DNA of 64,000 bases, taken from Rhodobacteraceae bacterium HIMB11. GTDB taxonomy: Bacteria > Pseudomonadota > Alphaproteobacteria > Rhodobacterales > Rhodobacteraceae. Where the stretch lies: positions 203,065 through 267,064 of the forward strand of contig AVDB01000006.1 in the NCBI GenBank assembly GCA_000472185.1. The letters run 5' to 3'. This document shows positions 42,523-51,489 of the stretch, one piece after another. A program made the position numbers and the translations under genes. The stretch's first letter is position 1; the number at the start of each line of letters is the position of its first letter. The notes beneath the pieces are model-generated. The model was not told the DNA's origin and did no database searches. It was given only the letters and a program-made list of their open reading frames with translations.

Positions 42523-43879
42523 GCGTCTTCTCCTCTTCATTGATACCGTTTTGAAGATAGTGTTGTAGCCATGCAGATGTGCGGAACAGGCGATCATCCT
42601 CTTGCTTTCCGCCGATCAATTGCAATCCAAATGGCATATCGTTTTCGCCCAAGAATAGGGGCAAGGTAAGACAGGGTAGCCCCGCCAGCGTCCAAATCAA
42701 ACAGTTGATCGCATTTCCCGTTGTCCCCATGGACCGCAGCGGGGCGATGCCCGTGGCAGATGGCGCGATGATCGCATCGTAGTCCATGAAATGCTGGGTA
42801 AAGAAACGTTCGCTTGACAGTTTGACATCAAGTGCGTCGTGGTATTGCACTTTGGTAATTTGCATGCCGCGTTCATGCGCGGCCGTCAATTCCACAGACA
42901 ATTTATCTGCACCTTTTGCAATCAGCGGTTCCAGGTTGCGCGCGATTTCATAATCGTAAATGATTTTATGAACCGCAGGCAGTGTTGCCAATTCGGGTGC
43001 GACAGGCAGGCGATCAACCTGATCGCCCAGCATATCAACGATTTGTTCCATCGCCTGTAGAACGTCCTGATCGCATTGGTCATGATAGGGCAAATCAAAC
43101 CAACAAAACGATGGCTTTACAGGCGCATCAGATGTGACGCCCGCATACATATCAGGGCGCGGCCAATCATAGCTGGCTTCATCCCGCTGATCTAAACCAC
43201 CTATTACATCAGAGAGCATTGCCGCGTCCCTTAGATCATTGGTGAATACACCCACCTGATCCAACGTCGCAGAAGTTTGAAAAAAACCAACACGGGAGGT
43301 AATCCCACGAGAGGGTTTAAACCCGTATGTACCGCAATAAGATGCAGGGCGAATAACCGACCCGCCAGTTTGCGACCCAATGGCAATGGGAACATGACGC
43401 GCGGCTACCGCTGCCGCCGATCCTGCCGAGGACCCGCCAGGGGTATATTCGGCATTATGTGGGTTGGTCGTGGTGGTTGGGGTCATATAGGCTAATTCGC
43501 AGGTCGTGGTTTTCCCCATGATGACGGCGCCCGCCTCTAACAAGTTTTCAACAACCCGTGCGCTGCTTGCAGGCACATTACCACCCAGTGCTGCGCTTCC
43601 TAGGCCTGTGGGCATACCGCGGACATCAATGATGTCCTTGACCCCGACGGGGACACCATGCAGCGGCCCCAACGAACGGCCTAACTTACGGAACCAATCG
43701 GCCTGACGCGCCCGTCCAAGGGCACCGTCATGGTCTAAGTGGGCCCATGCATTGATTGCGTCATTGGTCGCGTCGATCCGGGCCAAATATTGCGACACAA
43801 GTTGTTCAGAGCTAAACCGCCCTGCCCTTATGCCTTCGGCGGCCGCGACCGCCGATAGAAGTGTTAGATCGTCATTCAC
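42515..43879 (-). CDS. Amidase signature family hydrolase
   Basis: This 454-residue amidase has the Ser-cisSer-Lys triad: Lys in GVPVGVKDIID near residue 80, the cis-Ser in the glycine-rich TPGGSSAGSAAAVAA, and the nucleophile Ser in GSQTGGSVIRPA. GTG 43879 starts directly after the TRAP permease stop, so it is in the TRAP operon. It probably hydrolyses an amide brought in by that transporter. GatA is unlikely because gatB and gatC are absent. Confidence 0.88.
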   Translation of the reverse strand: MNDDLTLLSAVAAAEGIRAGRFSSEQLVSQYLARIDATNDAINAWAHLDHDGALGRARQADWFRKLGRSLGPLHGVPVGVKDIIDVRGMPTGLGSAALGGNVPASSARVVENLLEAGAVIMGKTTTCELAYMTPTTTTNPHNAEYTPGGSSAGSAAAVAARHVPIAIGSQTGGSVIRPASYCGTYGFKPSRGITSRVGFFQTSATLDQVGVFTNDLRDAAMLSDVIGGLDQRDEASYDWPRPDMYAGVTSDAPVKPSFCWFDLPYHDQCDQDVLQAMEQIVDMLGDQVDRLPVAPELATLPAVHKIIYDYEIARNLEPLIAKGADKLSVELTAAHERGMQITKVQYHDALDVKLSSERFFTQHFMDYDAIIAPSATGIAPLRSMGTTGNAINCLIWTLAGLPCLTLPLFLGENDMPFGLQLIGGKQEDDRLFRTSAWLQHYLQNGINEEEKTHV

Positions 43880-45244
43880 TTACGGTACCCATTTTCCGAA
43901 CAAGTAATCTGGGAACCATAGCGCAAGACCCGGGAATTGATACATCATCACCATACAGAAAATCACAATTCCCAAGTATGGCATGATCCCCTTAAAGATC
44001 TGCATCAATTCGATTTGGTTCTTCAAGACGCCCTTTAGATAATAGGCCGACATCGCCATGGGCGGTGTTAGGAAGGACGTTTGCAGGTTCAACGCAACCA
44101 ACATTGCAAAGAAGTATGGGTTGATCCCAAATGTTTCCAGCATGGGCAAGAAGATCGGGACAAAGATGATCAAAATCTCTGACCATTCTAGCGGCCATCC
44201 AAGAAGGAAGATGATCAACTGCGCAAGCACCAAGAACTGCCAAGGCTCAAGATTTAGCGCAAGAACCCAATGTTCGATGATGTCGTGTCCACCAAGGTAT
44301 GAGAAGATCGAGGCAAAGGTCCATGACCCCACAAACAACCAACAGACCATCGCGGTCGCTTTGGCCGTTAGGAACACGCTTTCTTTGACCTTGGTCCATG
44401 TTAATTCGCGATAGATCGCGGCCAGTACCAAACCGCCAAGTGCGCCCATTGCCGCCGCTTCGGCAGGTGTTGCCAAACCGCCCAAGATTGATCCCAAAAC
44501 CAATAGGATCAAAACAGTCAATGGCACGAATGAGATCAAGAGATTGTAATACACCACACCCCTTGGCGGAATGTCGTCTTTCGCGGGCATCGGTGCCAGG
44601 CTTGGGTTAATTTTCACCCGAACGATCACGTAAACGATGTATAGACCTGCGAGCAGCAATCCCGGGAACACCGCCGCTGCATATAGGCGCAGGGGTGACA
44701 ATTCAGCAATCGCCGCATAAACGATCAGCATGATTGAGGGTGGGATCAAAATACCCAGTGTTCCACCTGCACAGATTATACCCGCGGCGAAACTTTTATC
44801 ATAGCCTGCCTTGTTCATCGCAGGATAGGCCAAAAGCCCCATTAGCGTCACAACCGCGCCCACGATACCAGAAGCCGTTGAAAACACCGCACAGGTTAGA
44901 AGTGCGGCAATCCCCAATGATCCGGGCAGGTTATGCGCCGCCTGATAGAGAGAGAAGAACAAGCGGTTCACGATGTTCGCGCGTTCCACCACATACCCCA
45001 TGAACAAGAACAGAGGGATTGCAACCAGCGTATCATTCTCCATCACCGAATAGGTGTTTTGGTTCAAAAGATAGAAAATATTGTTGTTAAAGATATCTGC
45101 AATCGATTCAGGCGCACCTGCGTAATATGCATAATATCCAAATGCCACGCCCATGGCGATCAATGTGAAGGCAATCGGAAACCCGAGAAGAACCAACAAA
45201 ATGAAGAGGCATAGCATTAAAATCGCTACTTGAGGATCAGTCAT
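43880..45244 (-). CDS. TRAP transporter large permease (DctM family)
   Basis: This 454-residue, about twelve-helix DctM-type permease starts MTDPQVAILMLCLFILLVLLGFPIAF and contains GGTLGILIPPSIMLIVYA, the conserved pore motif. The ATG overlaps the DctQ stop by 1 base. With DctQ and the binding protein it forms a sodium- or proton-coupled importer of organic acids. Its sequence style (YYAYYAGAPESIADIFNN) is that of the TRAP group annotated as mannitol/chloroaromatic transporters. Confidence 0.93.
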   Translation of the reverse strand: MTDPQVAILMLCLFILLVLLGFPIAFTLIAMGVAFGYYAYYAGAPESIADIFNNNIFYLLNQNTYSVMENDTLVAIPLFLFMGYVVERANIVNRLFFSLYQAAHNLPGSLGIAALLTCAVFSTASGIVGAVVTLMGLLAYPAMNKAGYDKSFAAGIICAGGTLGILIPPSIMLIVYAAIAELSPLRLYAAAVFPGLLLAGLYIVYVIVRVKINPSLAPMPAKDDIPPRGVVYYNLLISFVPLTVLILLVLGSILGGLATPAEAAAMGALGGLVLAAIYRELTWTKVKESVFLTAKATAMVCWLFVGSWTFASIFSYLGGHDIIEHWVLALNLEPWQFLVLAQLIIFLLGWPLEWSEILIIFVPIFLPMLETFGINPYFFAMLVALNLQTSFLTPPMAMSAYYLKGVLKNQIELMQIFKGIMPYLGIVIFCMVMMYQFPGLALWFPDYLFGKWVP

Positions 45245-45825
45245 CAGTTCGTATCTCCGTCGATGAGAAGGTCTTCTGTTTCTTTCACATCTGCAATGCG
45301 TTCAGGCCATTTGCCTGTTTTCATCGCGATCCAGCAGCGTGCCATTTCGGCCACCCCTTGGATCATCAACAACGCACCCGCAACGGGGATCAGCGTTTTG
45401 AAGAAATAGATCTGAATACGTGCTGGGCTGTTCCAGCTGACTTCTTTGTATCGCCAGCTGTCAGAGGCGATTTCCCAACCGTACCAAAACAGGGCGATCA
45501 TGCCAGGAAAGAAGAAGAGGATGTATAGCAAAAAGTCGACACGCGCCTGCCAACGTACCGAAAACAGACGATACAGTACGTCACCGCGCACATGCGCATC
45601 CTGAGCCAAGGTATATGCACCCGCCATCAAAAACAGCGCGCCATACATCTGTACCATCATATCAAATGCCCAAACTGTGGGGCTATTTAATACATAGCGA
45701 ACAAACACCTCATATGACACCGAAAGCGTCAGAATGAGAATGCACCAACCAAAAGCCTTACCAACCCATTGGCTGAGACTTTCAATAGAATGAATCCAGT
45801 TTAACAATGCCCTCTCCTTTGGCAT
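45244..45825 (-). CDS. TRAP transporter small permease (DctQ family)
   Basis: This 193-residue protein has four helices and the family motifs VSYEVFVRYVLNSPTVWAFD and AYTLAQDAHVRGDVLY. It is the membrane scaffold between binding protein and DctM. A 60-base gap separates it from the binding-protein gene upstream. Confidence 0.93.
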   Translation of the reverse strand: MPKERALLNWIHSIESLSQWVGKAFGWCILILTLSVSYEVFVRYVLNSPTVWAFDMMVQMYGALFLMAGAYTLAQDAHVRGDVLYRLFSVRWQARVDFLLYILFFFPGMIALFWYGWEIASDSWRYKEVSWNSPARIQIYFFKTLIPVAGALLMIQGVAEMARCWIAMKTGKWPERIADVKETEDLLIDGDTN

Positions 45826-45885
45826 GCGGGTAGACGAAACGGCGATCGAAATTTTCGACCGCCGCTTTGTTCATTTATGTTAGGA

Positions 45886-46980
45886 TTAACCGAAGTAGTG
45901 TCCGTATGCCATTTTATAATCTGGCTGGTTCAGGTTCAGGTAACCCATAACACGTTTTGCGTAGGCTTTCTGACTGTCGACCACTTTCGCAAAGAATTCA
46001 TCCTCTGCTGAGATACGATCCACAACGATGTCCCATGCTTTCAACTGTTCGGCCATCACGCTGTCAGGTGTACGGTAAACGTTTACGCCCTGCTCATTGC
46101 GCAATGTGTCCAAGTCGTTCGCATAGCGGTTTGTGTTGTGCCAGTAGAAGTTTGAGTTTTCAGCTTCTGAAGCATATTTCAGAATTGCTTTTTGCTCATC
46201 CGCTAGGGCGTCGAATTTCTTCTTGTTGAATGTCACTTCGAAGAATTCTTGTGACTGGTGGAATGAACCCAAGTGATAATGCTTGGATACGTCCTGCATA
46301 CCAAAGTCACGGTCTGATGTTGGGTTGTTGAATTCTGCCGCGTCAATCAACCCTGATTTCATCGCTGGCTGAATTTCGCCGCCAGGCAGCTGCACAACTG
46401 ACATGCCCATTTCCAACAGAACGTCTGCTGCCAGACCAACTGTACGGTACTTTAGACCCTTCATTTGTGATGAGTCTTTAATCTCTTCTTTGAACCAACC
46501 CATTGGCTGTGCTGGCATTGCAGAGTTAAAGAATGACACAACGTTCAGGCCCAATGACGCCATCAGTTCGTCAAACAGCTCTTGACCGCCACCGTAGTAG
46601 ATCCAACCCAAAACTTCTTGTGATGACCAGCCAAAGCATGGACCAGTACCAAACAATGACGCCGCTTTTGATTTTGAATACCAATATGCAGGAACATAGT
46701 GTGCCGCATCCAAAACGCCGCGGTGTACCGCGTCTTGCATCTGGCTTGTTTTTACGACTGAGTTAACAGGTAGTAGTTCGATGGTCAGAGAACCACCTGA
46801 CATCTCGTTCACGCGCTTTACGTATGAATTCGCGTTCTCAAGAAAGATACCGCCGCCCCATGCAGCCTGCATTTTAAGCGTGGTGCCGTGGCCGCCTGCA
46901 ATCGCTGGTGCTGCAAGCGTGCTTGCACCGACAACGGCTGAGCCGCGCAAGAAGTTACGACGGTTTAGTGAATTAGTCAT
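45886..46980 (-). CDS. TRAP transporter substrate-binding protein (DctP/TakP family)
   Basis: This 364-residue periplasmic protein has a twin-arginine-type signal (NRRNFLRGSAVVGASTLAAPAIA). ATG 46980 follows GGGAGGAAATA; the open frame runs 19 codons further. WGGGIFLENANSYVKRVNEMSGG, GGEIQPAMKSGLIDAAEF with the carboxylate-binding Arg region nearby (YRTVGLAADV), and SKSKAASLFGTGPCFGW match the TakP-like (2-oxoacid, dimeric) subgroup. Its ligand may be the amidase substrate or another carboxylate. Confidence 0.92.
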   Translation of the reverse strand: MTNSLNRRNFLRGSAVVGASTLAAPAIAGGHGTTLKMQAAWGGGIFLENANSYVKRVNEMSGGSLTIELLPVNSVVKTSQMQDAVHRGVLDAAHYVPAYWYSKSKAASLFGTGPCFGWSSQEVLGWIYYGGGQELFDELMASLGLNVVSFFNSAMPAQPMGWFKEEIKDSSQMKGLKYRTVGLAADVLLEMGMSVVQLPGGEIQPAMKSGLIDAAEFNNPTSDRDFGMQDVSKHYHLGSFHQSQEFFEVTFNKKKFDALADEQKAILKYASEAENSNFYWHNTNRYANDLDTLRNEQGVNVYRTPDSVMAEQLKAWDIVVDRISAEDEFFAKVVDSQKAYAKRVMGYLNLNQPDYKMAYGHYFG

Positions 46981-47057
46981 TATTTCCTCCCAATAATCTG
47001 CGCATAACGCATGCATGACATATTCCGCGTTCGGCATTCGTCAATAAGATTTCAGGC

Positions 47058-47082
47058 TATTGGTGAAATAATATTACCAATA
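47058..47082. promoter_or_regulatory. Imperfect palindrome upstream of the TRAP operon
   Basis: Arms TATTGGT (47058-47064) and ACCAATA (47076-47082) are perfect 7-base complements with 11 AT-rich bases between them. They lie about 80 bases before the binding-protein ATG, a usual operator position. TTGGT/ACCAA half-sites are common for GntR and LacI-type regulators. Confidence 0.4.
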
Positions 47083-47142
47083 CAAAATTGGTCGCGCAAA
47101 TTTCTTAGTTCAACATTAGATAAATCAGGCTTTAAGGATACC

Positions 47143-48438
47143 TCAAAAAGCGCGGCCGATCAACTCTTGGTAGAATTGCGTCGCCATGTCAGTGCCCAGT
47201 TCGATATCATCGATGGTTATCTGCGATCCAGCCGATATATTTCGTTTCAAGCGAACTCCATGCGCCAATCCGATTGGTAAGGCATTCTGCGCGACATCAA
47301 TCGATAACGCCTGCCCCCAAACGGTATAGCCCCCTTCCCCGTCCATTACTTCACCTGCGAATAAATCGCGTTTTGCGATAGAGCCGACTGTGCCACGCAT
47401 TTCACGGGACTGCCCGGTTGGTTCGTTTCGCAACGCCGCACTCAGAACCGATATAGACAACTCAAGTCCAATCAGGTGAAAGGGTTTGTACATCGCCGCA
47501 AATTGACCTGTGCTATCGGTTGGCAAACCGTATTGTTTGAAACAGGATGCGGCGTAATCATTGGGGGCTTCAAACACCACGTAAACACCCCACCGCAAAT
47601 CCCGAAACACATCACACCCGTCCCGCTCGAGTGATGAGATTGTTTCCACCATCCCGCGTTTTTCAAGTTGGCCACCATATTCCTTGGGGCGCAACACATG
47701 CGCCAAATCATCGACCCCACAGGGCGGAAATGAAAGCCCCGCTGCAGGCACATCCAAACCACAGGCATTTGCAATGGCCACCATTTCAATCGCGCTTTTT
47801 GTACCATCCAAAAAGGAATTGAACATTTGCGGGTTCATACCCGCCGCCCGCGCCTGATCCGCGGACAAACCATAGTAATCCCAAACGTTATCAGGGGTCA
47901 CAGTATGATAGAGCGGCAAATATTTGGTGCCCTTACCCGCCGCCGTTATGTCAAACCCCGTGGCCCGCGCCCAATCCACCATTTCCGACACCAAAGCGGG
48001 TTGATCGCCATAGGCCATCGAATAACAAACACCCGCTGTACGCGCCTTTTGCGCAAGGAGTGGGCCCACCATCACGTCCGCTTCTACATTGACCATGACC
48101 ACATGTTTACCCGCCTCAATCGCGGCAAGCGCATGTTCTGTGCCCGCGCGCGGGTTTCCCGTGGCCTCGATTACCACATCCACATCATCCCGCTTGGCCA
48201 ATTCTGCGCCGCTTTCCTCATAAGACAGGGCCTCAATACGCGCCGCGTCCCATCCCACGGCTGTGCAGGCCGCAAACATACGCGCGTGATCCAATTCGGC
48301 GATTGCCGTCACCTCAATCCCTGCGATTGTGGGCACTTGGGACAAAAACATCGACCCAAACTTACCCGCTCCAATCAATCCAACCCGTACGGGACGATTG
48401 CGGGATGCGGCTTCGGCGGCAAGGGTTGCTAGGTTCAT
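47143..48438 (-). CDS. NAD(P)-dependent oxidoreductase with C-terminal SAF domain
   Basis: This 431-residue protein has an N-terminal Rossmann fold (VRVGLIGAGKFGSMFLSQ) followed by a homoserine dehydrogenase-like catalytic region (DVVIEATGNPRAGTEHALAAIEAGKHVVMVNVEADV). A SAF domain closes it (LKRNISAGSQITIDDIEL). The architecture is seen in sugar acid or polyol pathway dehydrogenases of unknown substrate. It is divergent from a FucU/RbsD mutarotase gene, supporting a carbohydrate role. Not assigned further. Confidence 0.78.
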   Translation of the reverse strand: MNLATLAAEAASRNRPVRVGLIGAGKFGSMFLSQVPTIAGIEVTAIAELDHARMFAACTAVGWDAARIEALSYEESGAELAKRDDVDVVIEATGNPRAGTEHALAAIEAGKHVVMVNVEADVMVGPLLAQKARTAGVCYSMAYGDQPALVSEMVDWARATGFDITAAGKGTKYLPLYHTVTPDNVWDYYGLSADQARAAGMNPQMFNSFLDGTKSAIEMVAIANACGLDVPAAGLSFPPCGVDDLAHVLRPKEYGGQLEKRGMVETISSLERDGCDVFRDLRWGVYVVFEAPNDYAASCFKQYGLPTDSTGQFAAMYKPFHLIGLELSISVLSAALRNEPTGQSREMRGTVGSIAKRDLFAGEVMDGEGGYTVWGQALSIDVAQNALPIGLAHGVRLKRNISAGSQITIDDIELGTDMATQFYQELIGRAF

Positions 48439-48602
48439 GATTATCCTCCAGATGGCGTATCATTGAGAATTAGCATTCCAAAACTTTTTGTCTGTGGCAA
48501 GAAATAGGTACTGATAAAACATTAGACTTTTCATCCATATCCGACCAGTCTGTTGGTGAACATTGGGACATAGGACGTCACCGCCGCCAAAGGAGTTTTG
48601 CG

Positions 48603-49052
48603 ATGCTGAAACTGATTGATAATCGACTGACCGCAGACGTTTTGTATACCCTCCAGAAGATGGGACATGGTGACGTGTTGATCATTGCCGATGCCAACTT
48701 CCCTTCCACAACAATATCAAAATCGACAGTCTCGCAAAATGTTTTGAACATGGAAAACCTGAATGCACCCGAAGCGATTGAGGCGATCTTATCCCTCTTT
48801 CCCTTGGACACCTTTGTGGACGATTTCGCAGGCCGCATGGAAGTCGATGGTGAACCTGATTACCTGCCCCCTGTGCAAGAGGACGTCGCAAAAATCGTCC
48901 GTGCAAATGACGATAAATCGCGTGACATGATTTCAATCGAAAGACAGGCGTTTTATGAATTTGCACGTCAAAGTTATGCCATTGTTCAAACCAGCGAAAC
49001 CCGATTGTTTGGGTGTTTCATGCTGCGCAAGGGTGTTATTTTCCCATGCTGA
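48603..49052 (+). CDS. RbsD/FucU family sugar mutarotase
   Basis: This 149-residue protein has LQKMGHGDVLIIADANFPS with the catalytic His and Asp at the N-terminus and ERQAFYEFARQSYAIVQTSE near the end, followed by RLFGCFMLRKGVI. These are the hallmarks of the FucU/RbsD fold, which interconverts sugar anomers. GGAGTTTTGCG precedes the ATG. Whether it acts on fucose, ribose or another sugar is not visible. Confidence 0.9.
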   Translation: MLKLIDNRLTADVLYTLQKMGHGDVLIIADANFPSTTISKSTVSQNVLNMENLNAPEAIEAILSLFPLDTFVDDFAGRMEVDGEPDYLPPVQEDVAKIVRANDDKSRDMISIERQAFYEFARQSYAIVQTSETRLFGCFMLRKGVIFPC

Positions 49053-49114
49053 TTATTGCGATGAGTAGACCTGCATTGATCCCGAGCTATCTTTGCTCAA
49101 ACCAAAGGCGCGCA

Positions 49115-49585
49115 ATGAACACACACAAATTATTCACCTTTCTGGCATTCTACGCATCCACATTTGTCGCCGCCAGCAGTGCGGCCGTTTGGGACGTTGG
49201 CGGTGCGTGGTATCAATCATTAAACCAACCCAGCTTTACGCCGCCCTCATGGGTGTTTGGGCCTGTCTGGACGATCCTGTACCTTATGATCGCGATTGTC
49301 GCCTATCGCATCGCCTATGCTGCGGAAACTTCTTGGAAAATGCCTGCCCTCGCGCTTTGGGCGCTGCAGATTGCGTTGAACACATTGTGGACGCCCGTGT
49401 TTTTTGGTGCAAAAAACCTTGAGGGTGCACTAATCTATATCGGACTTCTCTGGGTTACGATTTGTGTTTTGATTTGGGTAACACGGCAGGTTGATAAGTT
49501 CTCAGCGCTTCTTTTGCTGCCCTATCTGGCGTGGGTTAGTTTTGCGAGCATATTGAATTTCGCGTTTTGGTCCCTGAACCCGTGA
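49115..49585 (+). CDS. tspO: TspO/MBR family tryptophan-rich sensory protein
   Basis: This 156-residue protein has five helices and the family residues WYQSLNQPSFTPPSWVFGPVWTILY, ALWALQIALNTLWTPVFFG and LLPYLAWVSFASILNFAFW. TspO binds porphyrins and in related phototrophs tunes pigment gene expression. ATG 49115 follows AAGGCG; the frame is open upstream within the FucU gene. Single gene, 62 bases after the mutarotase gene. Confidence 0.93.
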   Translation: MNTHKLFTFLAFYASTFVAASSAAVWDVGGAWYQSLNQPSFTPPSWVFGPVWTILYLMIAIVAYRIAYAAETSWKMPALALWALQIALNTLWTPVFFGAKNLEGALIYIGLLWVTICVLIWVTRQVDKFSALLLLPYLAWVSFASILNFAFWSLNP

Positions 49586-49604
49586 CCCATGTGATGCAGC
49601 AATG

Positions 49605-50270
49605 CTATAATTTTAAATCGGCCACGCCGAACCAACCACGATTAAAGAATAGATTTGCACCCACATCAGACGCGCGAATTTCCAGTTCCGAACGTGGTCC
49701 CAATTCAAACGCGTCATAATCGGTTGCGATGCCATTTACGAAACTATCGTAAATATTCAACGTGATTGCGCGCCGTGTATCGTTGTTCAGTGTTACCACA
49801 AACCCAACCTGTGACGCATCAACGGTCGCAAAGAATAGGGCGTTTTCAATATCATTCAGCGCATTCGGCAATTTAGGGTTGGCCTGTAGGTTCAAATAGA
49901 AAACGCCGTCATCGCCCTCTTCCACGATTAGGCCAATAATTCCATCAAATGCCTGCGCCTGTGATGTTTGTGAATAGAAAACAGTCGCCGAGAATTCGAC
50001 ATTCGCGAGGGCAAAGAAATTATCTTCATCAAGGGAACACGACTGAAGCGTTCCGTTCATTCCATAATTCCGCAAGATTCCCAAGACCTGTCCAATTTCA
50101 GAATTACAGCTGTCCACATCGGACGCAGGTAGTTTCAAGAAAATCGGAATTTCGATGGGCTGTTTATCCGCCACCACATCTTGGATATCGCGGACATAAA
50201 ACGTCGGCGTGACGTTAAAGTTACAGGCCGACACCGTCAGCATCGCTAGGACACAAAAAAGATAACGCAT
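49605..50270 (-). CDS. Putative lipoprotein of unknown function
   Basis: This 221-residue protein has a lipoprotein signal: MRYLFCVLAMLTVSAC, with the lipobox ending at Cys16. The mature part is beta-rich and acidic, with an internal pair of cysteines (SCNSEIGQ and QSCSLDED) and a C-terminal RGWFGVADLKL. No family recognised. It is convergent with tspO, 19 bases apart. Confidence 0.7.
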   Translation of the reverse strand: MRYLFCVLAMLTVSACNFNVTPTFYVRDIQDVVADKQPIEIPIFLKLPASDVDSCNSEIGQVLGILRNYGMNGTLQSCSLDEDNFFALANVEFSATVFYSQTSQAQAFDGIIGLIVEEGDDGVFYLNLQANPKLPNALNDIENALFFATVDASQVGFVVTLNNDTRRAITLNIYDSFVNGIATDYDAFELGPRSELEIRASDVGANLFFNRGWFGVADLKL

Positions 50271-50276
50271 CGAAAC

Positions 50277-50326
50277 ACACCCAACTCAGTTCTAAATTTT
50301 TACCATTTTAGTTCAAAGTTGGGTGT
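50277..50326 (-). terminator. Stem-loop between the PhyH gene and the lipoprotein gene
   Basis: ACACCCAACT (50277-50286) and AGTTGGGTGT (50317-50326) are perfect 10-base arms; inside them CTAAA and TTTAG also pair. It lies 98 bases after the PhyH stop and 7 bases before the lipoprotein ATG. It may end PhyH transcription, though no long U-run follows. Confidence 0.45.
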
Positions 50327-50423
50327 TGTCAAAATTGATGTTTCAGCGCGATCTTGGCCCCATCCATGTGGATCGCCCGCGCGACGAAAACAGGGTTTGA
50401 AAAAACGCTATTCAGTACAGGAA

Positions 50424-51317
50424 TTAATCCTCATACAGGCTTTTCATACCACCCATTTGTTGTGTTTTGAAAATCGAAGTCACATCCTTGGCAGGCGGCA
50501 ACGGCATCCGCACAGGAACATTTTCCACACGCGGCTCTAGGCAAGGTGTGCCGATGATCGTTCTTTCTTTCAAATCATCCCAAAACTTCAGTTGCCCCAA
50601 AGAGTGAATGTAGGAATTGGAACCAAGGATTGGCCATGCATCTGCTTTTGCGATTTCATAAAACAGAATAAGCCTTGCCCGATCACTTCTATTTGGAGCT
50701 GATCCATGCAGAGTGCGCACATGATGTACGGTCATGCTCCCCGCTTTTCCAGTCAAAGAGACGATTTTGTCTTTCTCAAAATCTGGATCGTCGGGATCAA
50801 TGGCGCCACAGAAAATTCCCTGATTGTGGTGGCTTAGGATTGGTCCTTTGTGTGAACCGGGCACCACTTGCAACGGACCGTTTTCCATGTCCACATCCTC
50901 GAGCAGCAATCCAAACGCTAATAGACTGTCATTTGTATGTGGATAAAATGCCCAATCTTGGTGCCACTCCACCGCTGCACCACCCCCTGGCGCTTTGGTG
51001 TTCAGCTTGGATGTAAGCAAGGTTGCATCATCCCCAAGTAAATCCCGCAAAACTTCGGTCACGCCAGAGTTTCGCAATATTTCATCGAAATACGCGTGCT
51101 GTTTATGGGGCAACTTTATGCGCGTCAGTTTCGGATTTTCTGCCGTGTGCCCCACATCAAGATCAAAGACATCATTGCTCTCGGTGACATTCCTTGAGGC
51201 TTTAATGAAATCGTAGGTGATGTTCTGAAGCGTTTTCAATTGCGCTTCGGTAATGACATTTTCGACCAGCAAATACCCCTGTTCAAAATAGTCTTTGATT
51301 TGTTTGTCCGTCAGCAT
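50424..51317 (-). CDS. Phytanoyl-CoA dioxygenase (PhyH) family protein
   Basis: This 297-residue oxygenase has the iron HxD motif in EWHQDWAF, the distal His and 2-oxoglutarate Arg in TLHGSAPNRSDRARLILFYE, and a typical N-terminus (DKQIKDYFEQGYLLVENVI). ATG 51317 follows GCTGAGGT; an ATG 24 bases earlier is also in frame. It is a different branch from the PhyH at 5298. It lies just after the inositol operon on the same strand, 172 bases away, but a link is not shown. Confidence 0.85.
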   Translation of the reverse strand: MLTDKQIKDYFEQGYLLVENVITEAQLKTLQNITYDFIKASRNVTESNDVFDLDVGHTAENPKLTRIKLPHKQHAYFDEILRNSGVTEVLRDLLGDDATLLTSKLNTKAPGGGAAVEWHQDWAFYPHTNDSLLAFGLLLEDVDMENGPLQVVPGSHKGPILSHHNQGIFCGAIDPDDPDFEKDKIVSLTGKAGSMTVHHVRTLHGSAPNRSDRARLILFYEIAKADAWPILGSNSYIHSLGQLKFWDDLKERTIIGTPCLEPRVENVPVRMPLPPAKDVTSIFKTQQMGGMKSLYED

Positions 51318-51489
51318 CGTAACCTCAGCGTAGGATGTCATCGGCAGTCATGCAAAATGCACAGGTGTTAGTTAAGTATGAAGAACGAAACGTTCAAAAT
51401 AAACAACTTTTCATCAGCTCGTGGATGCGGGCTAGAACCACCCGTGATTTTGTCTTCAAAAATTATGAAAAACGCAGTCAGAGCGCGTG

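Noticed and set aside
42515..43879. GatA subunit of tRNA amidotransferase
   Set aside because: It is linked to TRAP genes without gatB/gatC and lies in a catabolic context.
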